This document shows positions 39,801-47,992 of a stretch of 64,000 nucleotides of DNA, in pieces. The notes beneath the pieces are model-generated. The model was not told the DNA's origin. It saw only the letters and a list, made by a program, of their open reading frames with translations, and did no database searches. Location: NCBI GenBank assembly GCA_903813345.2, contig CAIIXF020000010.1, positions 27,054,425 to 27,118,424 of the forward strand. The letters are read 5' to 3'. A program made the position numbers and the translations under genes. Origin of the DNA: Owenia fusiformis. Taxonomy: Eukaryota > Annelida > Polychaeta > Sabellida > Oweniidae. Within the stretch, counting starts at the first letter, position 1, and the number at the start of each line of letters is the position of its first letter.

Positions 39801-42257
39801 TCTTCTACCCACGTTTTCTCCGTAACTAGAAGACATTGATTCAAGTCCTGTATATGGTCAATTTAGGTCCAGTATCTAGTTTCTCGGAAATTGGGTCAAT
39901 TTTTTATCTAGGTCAAAGGTCAAGAACTAGGTCAAATCCAGTACTTTGTCACTTTTTTCAATTTTCTCAGTCGTCCTTCAATATTTTCGATCCAGGTTTT
40001 TTTCATCGTGTTCCTCATAAAAAAGTAGGAAAGCTAGGGTCGATTTAGTTTTTTGATATCTCAAACCGATTTTGAGATATGGCGTCCAGAAAGTAGGTCA
40101 CACCAAAACGTGCTCTAAATTCAATGGATGAGTTATGAATTAGGAGTAGAATTTTGTCAGAAATTTGAATCTGCAAACCAAATTTCGATCCGACTTCTGG
40201 TTCGGAAGTTATTGCGTTTTGAAAACTCAAAAATCGCTAAATTTTGTGCCCATGTTAATTCAATGGGAAAAAAGATTTTTTTGAAGTGAAAAATACGAAA
40301 TATAGACTGAGTTCAGCTTAATTTAATGAAAGGCTTCAAAAGGAGAGGACTTCAAAAGCCATCTAGCTTCAGAATTTGGACACCAAAATTCCTAGGTCAA
40401 AATCTAGGTCAAATTCTAGGTCAAATTCAAAGGTTTTCCTTATTTTTCCGATACTGACACTACACTTCAATTATATTCTTCGAAATTGTGTATACATGTA
40501 GCCAAGAGTGTGCTAATAGTGTTAGCCTTTTGCCGTCAGAAAGTATTTTGACCCACTTTTGAGATATGGTGTCCGAAAAGTAGGTCAAAATAAAAAATTC
40601 TCCAAATTTAACGTATGAGTTATGAATTAGGGGTAAAATTTAGTCAGGAATCCGAATCTGCAAATCAAATTTCGATCCGACTTCCAGTTCGGAAGTAATG
40701 GCGTGTCCGAAAAGTAGGTCAAAATAAAAAGTTTCCAAATTTAACGTATGAGTTATGAATTAGGGGTAGAATTTTGTCAGGAATCCGAATCTTTAAATAA
40801 AATTTCGATCCGACTTCCGGTTCCGAAGTTATGGTGTTTTGAAGTTTCGGAAAATTAATCTGATGGTATCCTGATAGAAAGTCAAGAGTAGAGAAGAAAA
40901 GATTGAAAAATTCATCCATCCATCCTTCCTATCTGATCCTATCCTTCCTATCTATCCTTCCTTCATATCCTTCCTTCATATCCTTTCCTTCCTATCCTTC
41001 CTATCCTCTCCTATCATATCCTTTCTTCATATTCTGTTCTATCCTATCCTTCTTTCTTATTCTATCCTATCGTTCCTTCCCATTCTATCCTATCCTACCT
41101 TCCTATTTTATCCATCCATCTTATTCTGGATGACATAGCTTATTCTGGATGACTCGGCTTATTTTAGATGACTGGGCTTAAAAAAGTCTAGATCTGGAGT
41201 CTGAAATTGAACTTCGTTCAATTTCCAAAGTCTAGTTATGTTTACAAACGGCAATCATGCATTTAGCAGGGAAATAGCCAGAATTTGCCAATTGGCCTAA
41301 AAATGGCCAAATCACTTAAAAAGTGCTTAGAATGGTGAAAAACTGCATGATTTTGAAAGAATTTTTAAGTATACACAATCGGAGCAAGAAAAGTGAAGAT
41401 GGCACAGCAGACTCATTTATTCTTAGTTCACTGTTCCACAGCTGGATGACATAACTGCAGTCATGATGGTTGCCGAAATTCTTTCGTTTTCGATAAACCT
41501 CAAATTTCAGCTAAACTAAGTTGAATCTGGATTTCAAATGTTTCGCCATGCAAATTAATAAAGTTATGATGGTAAATAATCACAAACAACCGCAGTATTG
41601 GAGAATTTTAAAGAAAATGGCTTCAGTTAGAATGACTAGACTGAAGTTGATGATGACGTAATGATGACGTAGATCATCATTCAGCTAGAGTCATTCAAAG
41701 TGAAGCTGTTTTCTTTAAAATTCTCTAATATATTGAGGGTGTTTGGGCATTCATTTGTGGTTGAATACAATTCATAGTTTTATTAGACTACAATTTGCAT
41801 GGCGAAACTTTTGGAATCAAGATTCAACTTAGTTTAGCTGAAATCGGAGGTTTATCGAAAAAGAGAGAATTTTGGCAACCAACTTGAATGATGCTAACTG
41901 CAGTTAGTTATAGAGTCATCCAGCTGTGGAACAGTGTTAGATCTAGTTGAAGCATGGCGTTTCATTTCAAGAGGGAGTCACTGAGTCTTGATCACATTTG
42001 ATACCATGTAATTCAATACGACAATGCTCAAACAATTCAAAATATCGAAAAGATTGCTTTCAAGTCTAATAAAGGTCTATGTGCATTTATATATGATCAT
42101 TTTGTAATTGGTTATTTTTGGGAAAACAAAATTCACACACCAAAAAATTGGACTGAAAAATTTTATCGTCAGCAAAAACAATTCAAACTTCATTCATGAA
42201 GTACGCTATATCATGAAAGAAATATCACACTCACCCGGCTTCATCGTCAGATGCCAT
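3827..42257 (-). CDS. DAZAP1: DAZAP1/Hrb27C-type RNA-binding protein, two RRMs, 12 coding exons
   Basis: Nuclear-cytoplasmic hnRNP-like protein; family members bind pre-mRNA and mRNA and act in splicing and translation. Coding exons in transcript order: 42257-42235, 36430-36390, 36121-35955, 34198-34064, 33440-33392, 18413-18331, 13246-13048, 10170-10129, 8346-8176, 7475-7347, 5053-4904, 3981-3827. They total 1344 nt, 447 residues plus TGA (human DAZAP1 is about 407), and every intron has GT/AG ends with matching phase. The protein starts MASDDEAGKLFVGGL. RRM1 is about residues 8-84, with RNP2 KLFVGGL and RNP1 KSRGFGFVTY. RRM2 is about 97-180, with RNP2 KVFIGGI and RNP1 RSRGFGFMSF, then VKRAEPRD, a DAZAP1 hallmark. 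The rest is low-complexity and rich in Ala, Gly, Pro, Ser and Gln, ending in HPYRRI, close to the HPYRR end of vertebrate DAZAP1. Large introns (5.8 kb for intron 1, 15 kb for intron 5) hold repeats. Musashi or hnRNP A/B are less likely because of VKRAEPRD and the C-terminus. Confidence 0.93.
4330..4860 (+). pseudogene. Degraded LINE-type ORF end (non-LTR retrotransposon relic)
   Basis: The plus strand encodes, across frameshifts and stops, pieces resembling the C-terminal Cys/His region of LINE ORF2: an LPYKDPIERF-like segment near 4570, an LPLNIEIG-like piece, then NSQVVESEV followed by NFLAECPLYTDLRNKILEYM. The latter fits the common HFL-x-ECPLY-x-DLR pattern, with a TGA in place of an expected Cys codon. 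Lies in intron 11/exon 12 territory of DAZAP1, opposite strand. Confidence 0.5.
6419..6568. mobile_element. Short inverted-repeat MITE, about 150 bp
   Basis: The left end (CTGGGCAGGGGGCCATTAAC...) and the reverse of the right end (CTGGGGGTCATTATTCACAG...) pair for about 45 bp, around an internal cataaagt/acgaattcgt core. In a DAZAP1 intron. Target duplication not clear. Confidence 0.65.
6970..7250. repeat. Dispersed repeat family, copy 1
   Basis: Shares the cagcaactcc-type start, the atcccac segment and an internal tgagtggccat block with the copy at 24651. Related starts occur at 10418 and 13551. No coding content. Confidence 0.5.
7785..7972. repeat. Two imperfect direct repeats, about 110 bp apart
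   Basis: The segment aacttctgag-attgtagatgatttt recurs (about 7787 and 7915), each followed by diverged similar sequence. Intronic. Confidence 0.5.
8790..9519. mobile_element. Inverted-repeat element with ACCGTAWTCGCC ends, about 730 bp
   Basis: The left end ACCGTATTCGCCGTAATAAG, continuing CACCC, faces a right end that reads in reverse ACCGTAATCGCCGTATTAAG, with a CTAATAAGCACCC block further in. The interior shows no transposase. Target duplication unresolved. Located between DAZAP1 exons 9 and 8. Confidence 0.65.
10418..10700. repeat. Dispersed repeat family, partial copy 2
   Basis: Begins ggcaactccacaaagtatca, similar to the starts at 6974, 13551 and 24651; similarity fades further in. 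Intronic. Confidence 0.35.
10870..11175. repeat. Degenerate tandem repeat, about 55-60 bp unit
   Basis: The motif tactttttaagcacaaa followed by aagaacaaaaatataactgaaaa recurs five to six times with drift. The apparent open frame across it is an artefact of the repeat. Confidence 0.7.
13551..13885. repeat. Dispersed repeat family, copy 3
   Basis: Starts cagcaactccatggagtagc and ends with an ttatccctacttaaacttcg block that has a counterpart near 25105 in the copy starting at 24651. Intronic, non-coding. Confidence 0.5.
15121..15690. mobile_element. Mariner-type MITE with long inverted arms, right end degraded
   Basis: Starts CAGGGTGGGCCAAAAGATGA directly after TA. About 85 bp of the left arm (from gagaggcctggtaatcta) pairs with the right arm at about 15605-15690 read in reverse (gagagacctggtatttta). 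The outer 35-40 bp of the right end are no longer recognisable. Intron 6 of DAZAP1. Confidence 0.6.
16055..16350. repeat. Minisatellite of gtgattgagatgatacact-like units, left part
   Basis: About fifteen imperfect copies of a 16-20 bp unit. The same unit resumes at 18068 after the transposon at 16351-18067, so the insertion split one array. Confidence 0.85.
16351..18067. mobile_element. 1.7-kb non-autonomous DNA transposon with CAGG(G/C)CCGT ends and TATGC duplication
   Basis: The left end CAGGGCCGTCAGATGGGGGG and the right end in reverse, CAGGCCCGTAAGACACTTTT, are imperfect inverted repeats, both followed by a G-run and gtgcg. The flanking TATGC at 16346-16350 and 18068-18072 is a 5-bp target duplication. 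The inside is four to five diverged repeats of about 300 bp (tcagacacttt, agtgcccagacatcatcaaatagc, aaaattgtaaaattttctag, C-rich tracts). No transposase seen. Superfamily uncertain; 5-bp duplications occur in some hAT-type groups. Confidence 0.85.
18068..18165. repeat. Minisatellite, right part
   Basis: Continues the gtgattgagatgatac unit interrupted at 16350; ends about 165 bp before DAZAP1 exon 6. Confidence 0.8.
19255..19675. repeat. Tandem repeat, about 20-bp unit tattgagtagaatgtgtgta
   Basis: Roughly fifteen imperfect units with one interruption near 19510-19560. Overlapping open frames here are repeat artefacts. Confidence 0.8.
22462..22759. mobile_element. piggyBac-like MITE flanked by TTAA
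   Basis: TTAA at 22462-22465 and 22756-22759 border ends CCTCTTGAATCCCAG and, in reverse, CTTCTTGACTACCTGG. TTAA is the piggyBac target; the ends resemble the CCTYTTGA-type termini of that group. The open frame inside (22494-22766) encodes nothing recognisable. Confidence 0.6.
24651..25145. repeat. Dispersed repeat family, longest copy
   Basis: Starts aaacagcaactctacggaga and includes tgagtggccat and a tatccctacataatgttgtt end block. Shares different parts with the copies at 6970 and 13551. Confidence 0.5.
26159..26412. mobile_element. TA-flanked mariner-type MITE, 254 bp
   Basis: The left end GGGTGGGTCACAAAAAG after TA and the reversed right end CAAGGTGGGCCAATAAAAT before TA are imperfect inverted repeats, followed inward by a shared TAGGATGA block. 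Confidence 0.5.
27021..27189. repeat. 56-bp tandem repeat, three nearly identical copies
   Basis: Units begin taagaactgaagacagaggg at 27021, 27077 and 27133. Since 56 is not a multiple of three and the unit lacks stops on the minus strand, three overlapping open frames result; none is a gene. Confidence 0.95.
27772..27937. mobile_element. TA-flanked mariner-type MITE, 166 bp
   Basis: The left CAGGGTACCACAAAACTATG and reversed right CAGGGTGACAAAAAACAAAG ends are bordered by TA on both sides and share further inward blocks (cccctc). Confidence 0.7.
28197..28305. repeat. Three imperfect direct repeats, about 45 bp
   Basis: Unit ttgcatagagctcccaaaaa repeats with drift; intronic, function unknown. 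Confidence 0.6.
29309..33012. mobile_element. 3.7-kb inverted-repeat structure in DAZAP1 intron 5
   Basis: Left arm about 29309-30045 and right arm about 32140-33012 are inverted copies. The outer ends are GCTTATGGGCCATGTAAACC and its reverse complement, running on for about 75 bp of near identity. Each arm also holds tandem units of about 75-85 bp containing ggtccccagtccccagttcc (five in the left arm, seven in the right). The roughly 2.1-kb centre has no gene and includes a solo CAGGGTGGTCC end at 31882. No target duplication found. Could be a foldback-type element or a segmental inverted duplication. Confidence 0.8.
33692..34080 (-). repeat. 30-bp tandem array of the exon 4/intron 4 splice-donor boundary (13 copies)
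   Basis: The motif cattgccatag recurs every 30 bp on the plus strand, in blocks starting at 33701, 33731, 33761 and so on to 34061. On the sense (minus) strand each unit is about 15 nt of exon-like sequence (AGT-CNC-TAT-GGC-AAT) followed by 15 nt of intron-like sequence (GTAAAT-CATTCTTTC). By copy from the exon outward, the donor hexamers are GTAAGT, three GTAAAT, GTTAAT, four GTAAAT, GAAAAT, GTAAAT, GTTAAT and GTAAGT. Each unit also has a pyrimidine tract ending in CAG. The unit length is a multiple of three and both strands are free of stops, which explains the long open frames seen there. Confidence 0.95.
34064..34198 (-). CDS. DAZAP1: DAZAP1 exon 4 (linker and start of RRM2) with repeat-extended 3' end
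   Basis: This 135-nt exon encodes IDPKVCNPRHLN through KVFIGGIPPNIEEDD to SRYGN, the linker and the beta1-alpha1 part of RRM2. It starts after a TTTAG acceptor and ends AAT|GTAAGT at 34063. The last 15 nt of the exon and first 15 nt of the intron form the first unit of a 13-copy array running to 33701. Reading on past the donor stays open in the same frame to a stop at 33641, so use of the distal GTAAGT donor at 33703 would give an exon of 33704-34198 with 120 extra residues and still join exon 5 in phase. I treat the proximal donor as normal because it yields a standard-length RRM2. Confidence 0.85.
34680..34795. repeat. Direct repeat, about 60 bp, two copies
   Basis: taattttgcaatctgtgtca recurs at about 34681 and 34748, followed by catatcataa and an ataaattattg-like end. 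Confidence 0.6.
39725..41232. mobile_element. 1.5-kb repeat element in DAZAP1 intron 1, with internal direct repeats
   Basis: Bounded by TA-GACTCC... and ...AGTC-TA. The left end folds on itself (agactccagat / atctggagtct) and the right end likewise (gaaattgaac / gttcaatttc). Inside are three diverged copies of a block of about 140 bp (gagttatgaattaggggtag, aatttcgatccgacttccgg) at about 40070-40215, 40555-40700 and 40700-40840. A pyrimidine-rich tcctatcctt microsatellite spans 40915-41130. No protein recognised. Confidence 0.55.
40915..41130. repeat. Pyrimidine-rich microsatellite (tcctatcc/ttcc)
   Basis: About 215 bp, almost only C and T with interspersed A on the plus strand; explains the Ser/Pro/Ile/Leu open frame read across it. 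Confidence 0.9.
41430..41935. repeat. Near-continuous 506-bp palindrome in DAZAP1 intron 1
   Basis: The left arm from actgttccacagctggatga and the right arm ending tccagctgtggaacagt are inverted copies. Inner blocks also pair (aaacctcaaatttcagctaa with the reverse of the right, and aattttaaagaaaatggctt), down to a centre near 41665 with acgtaatgatgacgt. Essentially no loop. Confidence 0.85.
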
Positions 42258-42440
42258 GTTTATTTTCTCGTACGTTCGACGTAATTATGCTTTGGCTATG
42301 GCTAACGAGGTAAACACAAAACTAGCAAAATGTTTTACTCCTTGTACCTTCGCGTGCTGACGACTAAATGGCGTCGAACCTTGTGGTCAAAGGTTATGGA
42401 TTTCCCCCTGACGTCACGTAGTAGGGTTTCCCCGAACATT
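42258..42440 (-). promoter_or_regulatory. Putative DAZAP1 promoter/5' UTR with a CRE palindrome
   Basis: The DAZAP1 start codon is at 42255-42257. Just upstream the sequence becomes richer in CpG than the surrounding introns and contains a perfect CREB/ATF-type palindrome TGACGTCA at 42409-42416, about 150 bp before the ATG. No clear TATA box is visible. Promoter function is inferred from position. Confidence 0.4.
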
Positions 42441-43227
42441 TTGGTAGCAGTTCGTTCAGTGGGTGTCTTATTACTGCTCTGCTGCTTTATTCCCGGGGTA
42501 GCCTTTATACTGATTAAAACACCATCAAGTCATGCGTATCGGGTTTGTTTTATTTTGAATAATATTTAAATTATTCTTGGGAAGGTATCGATGCTGATAA
42601 GGACCCGGGTCAGATCAATTACTATTTCTATCAAATTGTAATGCTGTACAAATCTTTTTATTCTCAAATTGCACTGTTCTTATCATGGGCTCTATGGTAG
42701 TGGTAGAGCCCATGTTCTTATTCAAACTAAAAGAGCAACCTCTGGAAATAAGTAACACGAACTGTCATTCTGGGTGTCGTTATTTGAGAATTGGAAAGAG
42801 AAAGTATCATCTTGAACCTTTGTGTATTTATTTTCATATGTTATAGGTGAAGAACGTCATTGCTGCGATTGGAATAACCATTTTGACATGAAATATAAGT
42901 TTTCCTGATTTTCCCTGCCTAAAGTTTCATAGAACATTGATTATGTCAATTTTATCATATCTCTCAAGGCCCCGCTACGAGCAATAAACCAAAGTTTCCA
43001 TGAGGAGGCCCCGCTGAAAACATGAGCAAGTCTCTCTTGACTATGGTCTGGGTAAAAAGACGTGGGTTATTGTTGCATTTAGCAGTAGCACGCCTTTGGG
43101 GGTGTAATATGGTGCCATTATTTAGCCAATCCACACATAGCTAGCTGGCAAGGTGTGTCAAATTCCAGCTAATGAGAACATGCCATTTCGTAACTGCATT
43201 CCGCTATATAACGAATAACGAACTCAA

Positions 43228-43375
43228 GGTCACTAGTTAAACGATTGTCATGGTGATGACTGGACTCTACAGAGAGAAATTGATGACTTGCCAACCCCTT
43301 GCAAAAAAGTACACACGTTAAACGGTTGTCATGGTGATTACTGGACTCCACAGGGTGAAATTGATGACCTGAGTG
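43228..43375. repeat. Direct repeat, about 60 bp, two copies 87 bp apart
   Basis: taaacgattgtcatggtgat is repeated as taaacggttgtcatggtgat, each followed by actggactc and gaaattgatgac. Confidence 0.75.
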
Positions 43376-44160
43376 ATTGGTTTTGTATTGAAACATGACT
43401 TTTTGACATGATATGAATCCTTCCTTGGTGATATATTTTCACTCTTCGATTTTTTTACAGTAAAATAACAGATGTCGGCACCCACTTCCATAAAAGAATT
43501 TTGAGACACTGCCATAACTGCATAAATGATGTTTAAAGACACCTTTACCATAATTTCCGGGGTTTGCGAGATAGAACATTTCCGTTATGACATTTCGAGT
43601 CTAGGCGATATTTTAGTGAGAGTAGTAGCAGGCCCTAGCTCGGGTGGGCAAACATTTTCCTAGCATTACTTTCAAGGAATTCATTATACAGCCGCAAAAT
43701 ATTATTGTTAATGAATTAAACATCCCACACATTAATTACACTGGACGAATGTTCTGAAAATTGCTGAAAGTAAGGGTTATTGAAACGCCCTTCCTAATGC
43801 TCCGGAAATAATACAAGAGTCTCAGCAGGTATGAAATACAGGCTTAGTCAACGTGTGATTTTTTATGAAATCCATCACGCAATATTGACACGTACGAGAT
43901 CATAATTGTATGTCATTTGCATCTTACATCGATGTAGGAATATAAAATGTATGAATTGAAAGTACCAGAGACAAGTTATGGTGAAAATGAGCAAAAGATG
44001 CACAATATGTTATTAATTGATGACTGGTTTTAAAAAAGTTTTCCTGAAAAAATTTGTGCACTTGGGATTTTTAGAAAATAGGCATGACAAGGAATGACAT
44101 GAATCAGAAATAAACAATTTTTGTTGGCCTGCTCGCTAGATCTGATTCTTAAATTAGAAA

Positions 44161-44302
44161 ATAGGGAGTTTAAGCTTGCATATTATTAGATCGAAATGTC
44201 AACCTATACGTATGACCAATCGCTCTTACAAATGCATCGCTTAAATATTTTCCGTTCACGTTTAGGTTGTGAAAAACATTGCAAGCTTAAACCCCCTAAT
44301 AA
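44161..44302. mobile_element. Short inverted-repeat MITE, about 140 bp
   Basis: Left atagggagtttaagcttgca pairs with the reverse of the right end, ttagggggtttaagcttgca. Confidence 0.6.
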
Positions 44303-45086
44303 CAGTTGAACCGGACCGGTGTGAAAGAAATGATGGTCCCCCAGGGATTATGGCCCCCTTTCTCAACGGCCCTAACTGGCCCTGATTGCATATAAGATAA
44401 TGAGGGAAAGAGTTGTATTGAGGCTACCATATAAATCAATGGAGAGTAGGACCATAATTTGATAGGACCTCCCACCCTTTTACACCGGCTCGACAACGCG
44501 TTTCAACAACGTAGTTCGAACTCGTCTGGTGTGACGGGGAAGGCAATATTCAAACCATTCGCCTTGTTTGTGAAACAGGTCTCCCCCATGATCTTCAAAT
44601 GAGTACACCATTGACGGTTCATTTCATTTAGAACTCAGTTCAAGGATTACAGCATTGCGTAGACCAATCGTATGGACGATCTCTGATTGGCTCAATCTGT
44701 GACATGGTGTTTGGAAACCAACAATCACTTATCACAAACCTTTTTATTTTCACGTAAAGAAAACATTGCCTAATAGGTGTTCAACGTTTTATGAGAAGTC
44801 ATCATTTTGGTCATATCAACAGAAGGTAGGTAATTGTAATTATGAATAATATTAGAAGGTATCCAACATTATATATACTTATTATATAGCGGGATTTATT
44901 GTAAAACAGGCCCACAGTTCATTTTTGAAACGAGTGTGAAACTTACATTACATCACCAGAATACATATGATTTAAAAGCCTTGGTCCGCAAATTGGTGCG
45001 TGTGAAGGATCCCCGGGGAAGGATCAACATATCACACTAGCCCCCCAACTTTCTTAATGTTCCTTTTGCCACTATCCTTTTGATAG

Positions 45087-45325
45087 ATTCACGAACACCT
45101 TGGACATATGCATGGGATCACAACAATTCCTGCCAAATTCCTTTTTTTCTGTCTCGTAAGTTTGGTCTTGTTTGTAGCTTTCACCTTGTTGATGGACCAC
45201 TTGGGATTATACATATCTTGCAAGGGTAATAAATCAATATGGATTAGCAAATTTATTTATTCACGAACACCTTGGACATATGCATGGGATTCCCGATGGG
45301 ATTACAACAATTCCTGCCAAAGGAG
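45087..45325. repeat. Direct repeat, about 55 bp, two copies 172 bp apart
   Basis: ttcacgaacaccttggacat and the following atgcatgggat plus acaacaattcctgccaaa occur twice, the second copy with an extra 12 bp. Overlapping plus-strand open frames do not match any family I recognise. Confidence 0.75.
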
Positions 45326-46205
45326 TGGTATCGATATGGTGAACATTTTGAAGACGCGTTTCTCTTAACCAGTCATCAACACATTCTGAAAATTTTACAC
45401 ATCGTCAATTTAATGGTCATCTTTCATTCTGATACTCATAGCATCTCTCTCTGTTGCATCGCAGATGGTGTGGCTTACCACGATGGTCATCTTTTGGATG
45501 AACTAATACTTTGAACTTACTTTTCTCTATACTGTTTTAGAAAACACATCGGACACTCCCGGGCGGACTAATCGATATGAGTAAACAATATCATATATAC
45601 CCAATTCATCTGTTTAGTAAAACTACCAAAAGAAGTAAGAGAAAAATATAGGATGAAAACATAATATGAAACAGTAGAATAACCAGTCATCATAATAACA
45701 AATCTCCAATATCACAAACTACGATTTAATGCATGCACAGAGAAATATTGTAAATACAAAAATACAAAATAAGAAATACCAGGGAAATCCGTTTTTGATA
45801 TGGTGTAATACAAGTGCTGCCATCTTTAAATGCATTGAAATTAAAGTCGTCGGAATGAGAATCTCAAGATACATGGTGGAAGAGCGCAAAATGGATATTT
45901 TATCCTTTTTATGTCACCGCCAGAAGTGGTATTGTCCAATATTGTCCACTTTCTGGACTATTTAGTCCTGGCATTGGACAAGTGACACATTGTTATAGTT
46001 TCCAACTTTTTGTGGACTGTATTCAGCGGTTGGCGTCTGGAACAAATGGCAGGTAGTGATATTTTGCATGCTAATGCCTTGTTAAACTATGTCTTCGAGT
46101 GTAACTTACCCAAATGGCGGAACGTATCTCTTATATATTCTTTCCTTACAATTATTAAACCATGATATACTATTTTTCAGATTCTGACATTGATTGACAA
46201 AAGTA

Positions 46206-47645
46206 ATGGCTGCTAGCAAACAAGATCGCAACCTTCCAGCATCTACCGTACCAACAAATGAACTTTGTAACATGAGCCAGGCAAACATGAGTAACAATGA
46301 GGAGGACAGCATATTGGAAAACACAAGTCTCATGAACACATTATTTTCGTTTGGTACTCTAAGTGAACCTGGTGATATTAAGGTTCCGTTGACGCCAATC
46401 TGTGAGGATATTGATAAGATAAATGTACAGAAATTTGGCTTTCAAAACGATCTTCAGCAACCCATCCAACCTCAACTGACTTACCATGGATATCCGGGCT
46501 ATTCTTTTGTTCCAGTGATGCCATCTATTCCAGCGCATTCGCCACCAGATTTTGACTGCTACAAAGAATATCATCCGGTGCCTTTGCAACTGCCAAGTCC
46601 CTCTCAAATCCCAATACCAAGTAGCATCCGACCAACTTATGCAAGCCTTCAGAGGGTACCAAAACAAGAAAAAATTCAAGCTGGCGCACCTGGTCTCGTA
46701 TGTAACCCATACGCAACCCCTGGTTTTAACCCTTACAGGCCAAAGTATTACCCACATCTGATGAGCTGCCTGTCTCCACCTACCTCACCTACTGGTAATA
46801 TATGTGATAGCTACCTAGGAGGAGTTGTATCCCTATATGACGATAGAACCCTAAGCACCAGTCCGATTCCACACGATCGCTCAGACTGCGTTGTTCCGAA
46901 CCAAAGCCTTAATGAGACAACAAATAGTCTCAATAGCACATATGGACCTGTTGACTCAACTTATTCATCATTAGACAATACCTCTAGCACGCTCAATTCT
47001 ACTCGGAGTAACATCAGCTTCAATTCAAGTACTTCCTCGTGCCAAAACTCTACTCAGTTCCAACCGGTACGTCCATGGATCATCAACGATGCACCCCGTG
47101 ACGCAAAACGACCACAAACAGTTGCTCCTAAAGTACCAAGTTTAACAGTTGAAAAGGACGAACACACTAATAGACAAACGTCTAAGATAAGACCATCTAG
47201 GAAGAGGAAGCAACCAGATGACGAAAAACCGGATGTTTCTTATATAGAAATGATTACCATGGCCATTCTTAGTAAACCAGACAGGAAAATGGTCCTGTGT
47301 GAAATCTATCAATATATCAGAGACAACTTTAGTTACTATGATAACGAGGTCCGCGCATGGAGGAACAGTGTTCGGCACAATCTGTCTCTTAATGAGTTCT
47401 TCATCAAAAAAGGCCGTGACGGTCGTGGAAACTTTTGGGCAATACATCCTGCGTGTGAAGAATTGTTTGCAAATGGCAACTTCAACAAGAAATTGGCTAA
47501 CAGCCTTGCTAGTCAACAGAACTTTCACTGCGGTACTGGAAATAAAAGAATTAAATTGCCCCATTCTTTCCATCATCCAAATATCCCAATACCCCAACAT
47601 AACAATAACATTGGGTATAACGTACACCAACCACCAACAATCTAA
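46206..47645 (+). CDS. Intronless forkhead-box transcription factor, divergent FoxQ2-like
   Basis: Single-exon gene of 479 residues. The ATG at 46206 is preceded by an in-frame TGA at 46191; a TTTTTCAG at 46173-46180 could be the acceptor of a 5' UTR exon. Residues 1-335 are rich in Ser, Thr, Asn and Pro, with a basic stretch RPSRKRKQ just before the DNA-binding domain (probable NLS). The forkhead domain is residues 341-429. It contains SYIEMITMAIL, the helix-3 motif WRNSVRHNLSLNEFF, and GNFWAIHPA. The IKKGR...GNFWAIHPAC pattern and EIYQYIRDNF are FoxQ2-like. It departs from the family at KPDVSY (usual KPPYSY), has a shorter wing loop, and lacks the usual basic Arg run after the domain (here GNFNKKLANS). 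The C-terminus is His/Asn/Pro-rich. Fork-head identity is secure; the FoxQ2 assignment is by pattern and needs a tree. Confidence 0.93.
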   Translation: MAASKQDRNLPASTVPTNELCNMSQANMSNNEEDSILENTSLMNTLFSFGTLSEPGDIKVPLTPICEDIDKINVQKFGFQNDLQQPIQPQLTYHGYPGYSFVPVMPSIPAHSPPDFDCYKEYHPVPLQLPSPSQIPIPSSIRPTYASLQRVPKQEKIQAGAPGLVCNPYATPGFNPYRPKYYPHLMSCLSPPTSPTGNICDSYLGGVVSLYDDRTLSTSPIPHDRSDCVVPNQSLNETTNSLNSTYGPVDSTYSSLDNTSSTLNSTRSNISFNSSTSSCQNSTQFQPVRPWIINDAPRDAKRPQTVAPKVPSLTVEKDEHTNRQTSKIRPSRKRKQPDDEKPDVSYIEMITMAILSKPDRKMVLCEIYQYIRDNFSYYDNEVRAWRNSVRHNLSLNEFFIKKGRDGRGNFWAIHPACEELFANGNFNKKLANSLASQQNFHCGTGNKRIKLPHSFHHPNIPIPQHNNNIGYNVHQPPTI

Positions 47646-47992
47646 TTAATGCGATGCCAAATATGGACATTGAACGGACAAGCGTTGTAATTGTCGCTGA
47701 GTGGGACGAACAGTCTGTTGTTTTAATTGTTATTGCCTTTTAGTTGATTTTAATAAGTCTATGTATTGTAGTATATTTATCTTATTCTAGCTTACTATTA
47801 AGTTTGCCACAAGGGGATGGTTCCCCATTTGTTGCTAATTAAAATTACAGGACTCATCATTAGCAATACGAGGGATGATTAAAAAATGATTGACTAATTC
47901 ATAGATAATCTACCGATCGATGTGGGTTAGTATTTTCAGTTAAAAGACTCTATCGACCATGTTATGTCTTGGGTCGGGATCGTCTTATTGAT

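Larger units (their letters stand above)
42441..46180. other. Intergenic region between DAZAP1 and the forkhead gene
   Basis: Head-to-head spacer of about 3.9 kb. It contains a short direct repeat (about 43228-43290 and 43314-43375), an inverted-repeat element near 44161-44302 and a direct repeat near 45087/45259. No other gene recognised; it should hold the forkhead promoter and any 5' UTR exon. Confidence 0.5.

Noticed and set aside
45108-45514. Possible small membrane-protein gene
   Set aside because: The two open frames overlap a direct repeat, have no recognisable family and no supporting splice structure.
46359-47630. Several open frames on both strands inside the forkhead gene
   Set aside because: Shadows of the 479-residue forkhead frame, which carries the recognisable domain.
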